NCBI RefSeq assembly: GCF_035599575.1
Contig: NZ_CP141179.1
Location: forward strand, 992,001-1,056,000
Length of the DNA stretch: 64,000 bases
Reading direction: 5' to 3'
Source of the DNA: Roseovarius sp. Pro17
Lineage (GTDB): Bacteria; Pseudomonadota; Alphaproteobacteria; Rhodobacterales; Rhodobacteraceae
In this document: one piece after another, positions 62,048 through 64,000 of the stretch
Layout: every line of letters starts with the position of its first letter
Numbering within the stretch: the stretch's first letter is position 1
Program-made: the position numbers and the translations under genes
The notes under the pieces: generated by a model
Seen by the model: only the letters and a program-made list of their open reading frames with translations
Told to the model about the DNA's origin: nothing
Database searches by the model: none

Positions 62048-63082
62048 TTATTGCTTCAGCTTCGTCCAGATGCGGTTGTAAAGATCCGTCACTTCCTGCG
62101 GGCAGGGCTCGACGAAGTCGGGCGCGGGCGCGCTATCGGGCATGACAATCTCGGGCGCTGTTTTCATGTCCTCGTCCATGAACTCCTCGCTGCCTGTGAT
62201 GCCGTTGGCATAGCGCGCAAAGTTCGAGATCAGCGCCGCGTTTTCGGGCAGCATAATGAAATTCATGAAGAGTTTCGCGTTCTCCATGTTCGGCGCTTCC
62301 TTGAGGACTGCGGCGTTGTCCATCCACCCGGTAAAGCCCTCTTTGGGATAGGCATAGGCCAATGTCGGACGCTGTTCGCGCGCGCGCATGGCCGCACCGT
62401 TCCATGTCTGGCTGAGGTCGACATCCATGGAGGTCAGTTTTTCGATGGTGGCGTAGTCCATCGTGCGCCAGTATTCCTTGGCCTGCATCAGCAGTTCGGT
62501 CACGTCGCGCAGCTCTTCCATGTTGCTGTTACAACGATCATAGCCGCGATAGCGCAGGGCGGCATTGATAACCTCGGGCATGTCGCTGAGCATGTTGATG
62601 CGGCCCTTCAGCTCTTCTGGGGGCTCGAACATCAGTGCCAGTGTGTTGATGTCGCCATCATAGACCTCAGTGTCGACGGAAAAGGCGGTCGTGCCCCACT
62701 GCCACGGCACAGTGTAGTTGCGGCCCGGATCCCAATAGACGTCGACCCACTTGGGGTTCATGTTGCCAAAGTTTTCCATCTCGTTCGGTTTGACCTCGGC
62801 CAGCAGGCCCTGATCGACCATGATCTTGGCAGTGGAATCGCTGGGCACGACGATATCGTAGCCGGTGCTCCCTTCGCGGACCTTGGCCAGCATGATTTCG
62901 TTGCTGTCATAGCCGTCCAGATTGACCTCGACGTCGAATTCCTTTTCGAACTTTTCGATCAATTCGGGGCTGGTGTAGTTCCCCCAGTTATAGATGTTCA
63001 GCTCGCCCTCGGCCCATGCGGGGCCAGCGAGCGCCACGGCAGCAGCGAGGGTCGCAGCCATATTGCGGGTGGATGTCGTCAT
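62048..63082 (-). CDS. ABC transporter substrate-binding protein (PotD/PotF family)
   Basis: A 344-residue periplasmic binding protein with a signal peptide (cleavage near 'AGPAWA'), then 'GELNIYNWGNYTSPELIEKFEKEFDVEVNLDGYDSNE' and 'GYDIVVPSDSTAKIMVDQGLLAEV', hallmarks of the polyamine group. The downstream terminator makes it the last gene of an operon that enters from the right edge. Confidence 0.92.
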   Translation of the reverse strand: MTTSTRNMAATLAAAVALAGPAWAEGELNIYNWGNYTSPELIEKFEKEFDVEVNLDGYDSNEIMLAKVREGSTGYDIVVPSDSTAKIMVDQGLLAEVKPNEMENFGNMNPKWVDVYWDPGRNYTVPWQWGTTAFSVDTEVYDGDINTLALMFEPPEELKGRINMLSDMPEVINAALRYRGYDRCNSNMEELRDVTELLMQAKEYWRTMDYATIEKLTSMDVDLSQTWNGAAMRAREQRPTLAYAYPKEGFTGWMDNAAVLKEAPNMENAKLFMNFIMLPENAALISNFARYANGITGSEEFMDEDMKTAPEIVMPDSAPAPDFVEPCPQEVTDLYNRIWTKLKQ

Positions 63083-63120
63083 GTCGGTATTCCTCCAGTT
63101 GGTTTGTTTATTGGCGGACC

Positions 63121-63990
63121 TTATGTCCGCTTTTTGTTCCCGATCAGGAAAAAGATCGAGACCAGCACCACCGACAGGCCGAGTAGCACTGTCGAGACGG
63201 CGTTGATTTCAGGGGTGATGCCGCGCCGGATCTGACCCAAGATATAGACAGGCAGCGTCGTCTCGCCAGGGCCCGCAACCAGCAGCGTGATGATCACGTC
63301 ATCCAGCGACACCACGAAGGCCAGCATCGCGCCCGCCACGATCCCCGGTGCCATCAGTGGCAGCGTCACCTTGCGAAACACTTGAATGGGCGTGGCGTAT
63401 AGATCGGCAGCCGCCTGTTCCAGCGACAGGTTCATATCCTCCAGGCGCGCGCGTATGGGCATGTAGGCGAACGGGATGCAGAAGACCGTATGCGCCAGCA
63501 TGAGGAATCCGATGCCGTTGATGCCCGTCGCCTGTTTGATGATGCCAAAGAGGGCGAGGGTGGACACGGCGGTCACGATTTCGGGCACCATCAGTGGTTG
63601 GTTGATGATCGCATAGGCCAGCGTCTGCCCCTTGAAGGCGCGCACCCGCGTCGTCGCCAGTGCCGCCATCGTCGCAAATGTAGTGGCAAATACCGTCGCC
63701 ACGGCGGCCACCTGCAACGACACAACGGTCGCCTTGCGGATGCCGTCGTTGTCGAATGCTTCGCGATACCAGCGCAGGCTGAATTCGGTCCACTTGACGA
63801 CCGAGCGGTTGTCGTTGAACGAATAGACGACCAGCATCACGATGGGCGCATAGAGAAAGAACAGGCAAATCCAGGCCATCGTGTCGAAGCCGGGCTGCTT
63901 GCGCAGGTCCTTCATTTTGCGGCGGCGCGGCGCTGCGGGATCGGGACTGGCGACGGTCGCCGGGGTCTGTGTGGGTGTGCGATCAGCCAT
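63121..63990 (-). CDS. ABC transporter permease (PotC/PotI type)
   Basis: A 289-residue permease with a charged N-terminal tail (about 30 residues), then six helices and the coupling loop 'SLEQAAADLYATPIQVFRKVTLPLMAPGIVA'. 'VMLVVYSFNDNRSVVKWTEFSLRWYREAF' is typical of PotC/PotI. The ATG at 63990 is close to the window edge; the partner permease and ATPase should lie just outside. It precedes the binding-protein gene by 38 nt. Confidence 0.92.
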   Translation of the reverse strand: MADRTPTQTPATVASPDPAAPRRRKMKDLRKQPGFDTMAWICLFFLYAPIVMLVVYSFNDNRSVVKWTEFSLRWYREAFDNDGIRKATVVSLQVAAVATVFATTFATMAALATTRVRAFKGQTLAYAIINQPLMVPEIVTAVSTLALFGIIKQATGINGIGFLMLAHTVFCIPFAYMPIRARLEDMNLSLEQAAADLYATPIQVFRKVTLPLMAPGIVAGAMLAFVVSLDDVIITLLVAGPGETTLPVYILGQIRRGITPEINAVSTVLLGLSVVLVSIFFLIGNKKRT

Positions 63991-64000
63991 GGCCGTTGGC

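Noticed and set aside
61499..63235. Plus-strand open frame of 578 codons opposite the serine hydrolase and polyamine-type binding-protein genes
   Set aside because: Both minus-strand genes are well supported; the frame is a His/Gly/Arg-rich shadow.
1..64000. CRISPR arrays, tRNA or rRNA genes, insertion sequences, prophage genes
   Set aside because: Looked for on both strands; no regularly spaced repeats, no tRNA-like cloverleaf that I could support, and no transposase, integrase or phage structural proteins among the coding regions.

Overview
The window is GC-rich alphaproteobacterial chromosome. Gene content and layout (a full sox operon, TRAP and many ABC transporters, phasin, quaternary-amine catabolism, FnrL-type boxes) fit a roseobacter-group Rhodobacterales; this is inference from content, because no rRNA or tRNA gene is present. 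No CRISPR array, phage, insertion sequence or transposase gene was seen.

Layout. (1) 1-2.4 kb: the end of a phosphate acyltransferase gene overlapping an acetate-kinase-family gene, then a small coiled-coil protein and a phasin on the minus strand. (2) 2.6-9.7 kb: a LysR regulator divergent from an RraA-family gene and a complete dipeptide/oligopeptide-type ABC importer. (3) 9.7-16.3 kb: a universal stress protein, a small membrane protein, a TRAP importer, a proline-racemase-superfamily enzyme with Gly at the second catalytic position, and an FMN 2-hydroxyacid dehydrogenase. (4) 16.3-19.4 kb: pntB and pntA. (5) 19.7-35.2 kb: a thiosulfate/sulfide oxidation island: soxR and soxS in one direction, soxVWXYZABCDEF in the other, with a DUF302 protein, two metallo-beta-lactamase-fold proteins and two YeeE/YedE sulfur transporters.

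(6) 35.3-60.2 kb: a quaternary-amine (gamma-butyrobetaine, crotonobetaine, carnitine) catabolic island. Recognisable steps are CoA activation (acyl-CoA ligase and a CaiB-type CoA-transferase), oxidation by an acyl-CoA dehydrogenase, a CaiD-like hydratase, L-carnitine dehydrogenase and a BKACE-type dehydrocarnitine cleavage enzyme, leading to betainyl-CoA and glycine betaine. Alongside are less understood oxygen-using enzymes: an LLM flavin monooxygenase, a CoA-transferase/flavin-reductase fusion, an aldehyde dehydrogenase, a Rieske oxygenase of the quaternary-amine type, and an HD-domain protein carrying the full ligand set of PhnZ/TmpB mixed-valent diiron oxygenases. A shared TTTTCG-N11-CGAAAA type motif precedes three operons here and ties them into one regulon. 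One of the two ABC importers in the island looks intact; the other carries a frameshift in its binding protein and a stop codon in its ATPase.

(7) 60.6-64 kb: a class C beta-lactamase-like serine hydrolase and part of a polyamine-type ABC importer that runs off the right edge.

The strongest candidates for undescribed biology are the HD-domain oxygenase plus Rieske pair beside the carnitine genes, the three-domain CoA-transferase fusion, the Cys-to-Gly proline racemase homologue, the SoxH-like protein that has lost its first zinc motif, and a roughly 110-nt two-hairpin repeat that brackets soxV-soxS-soxR.
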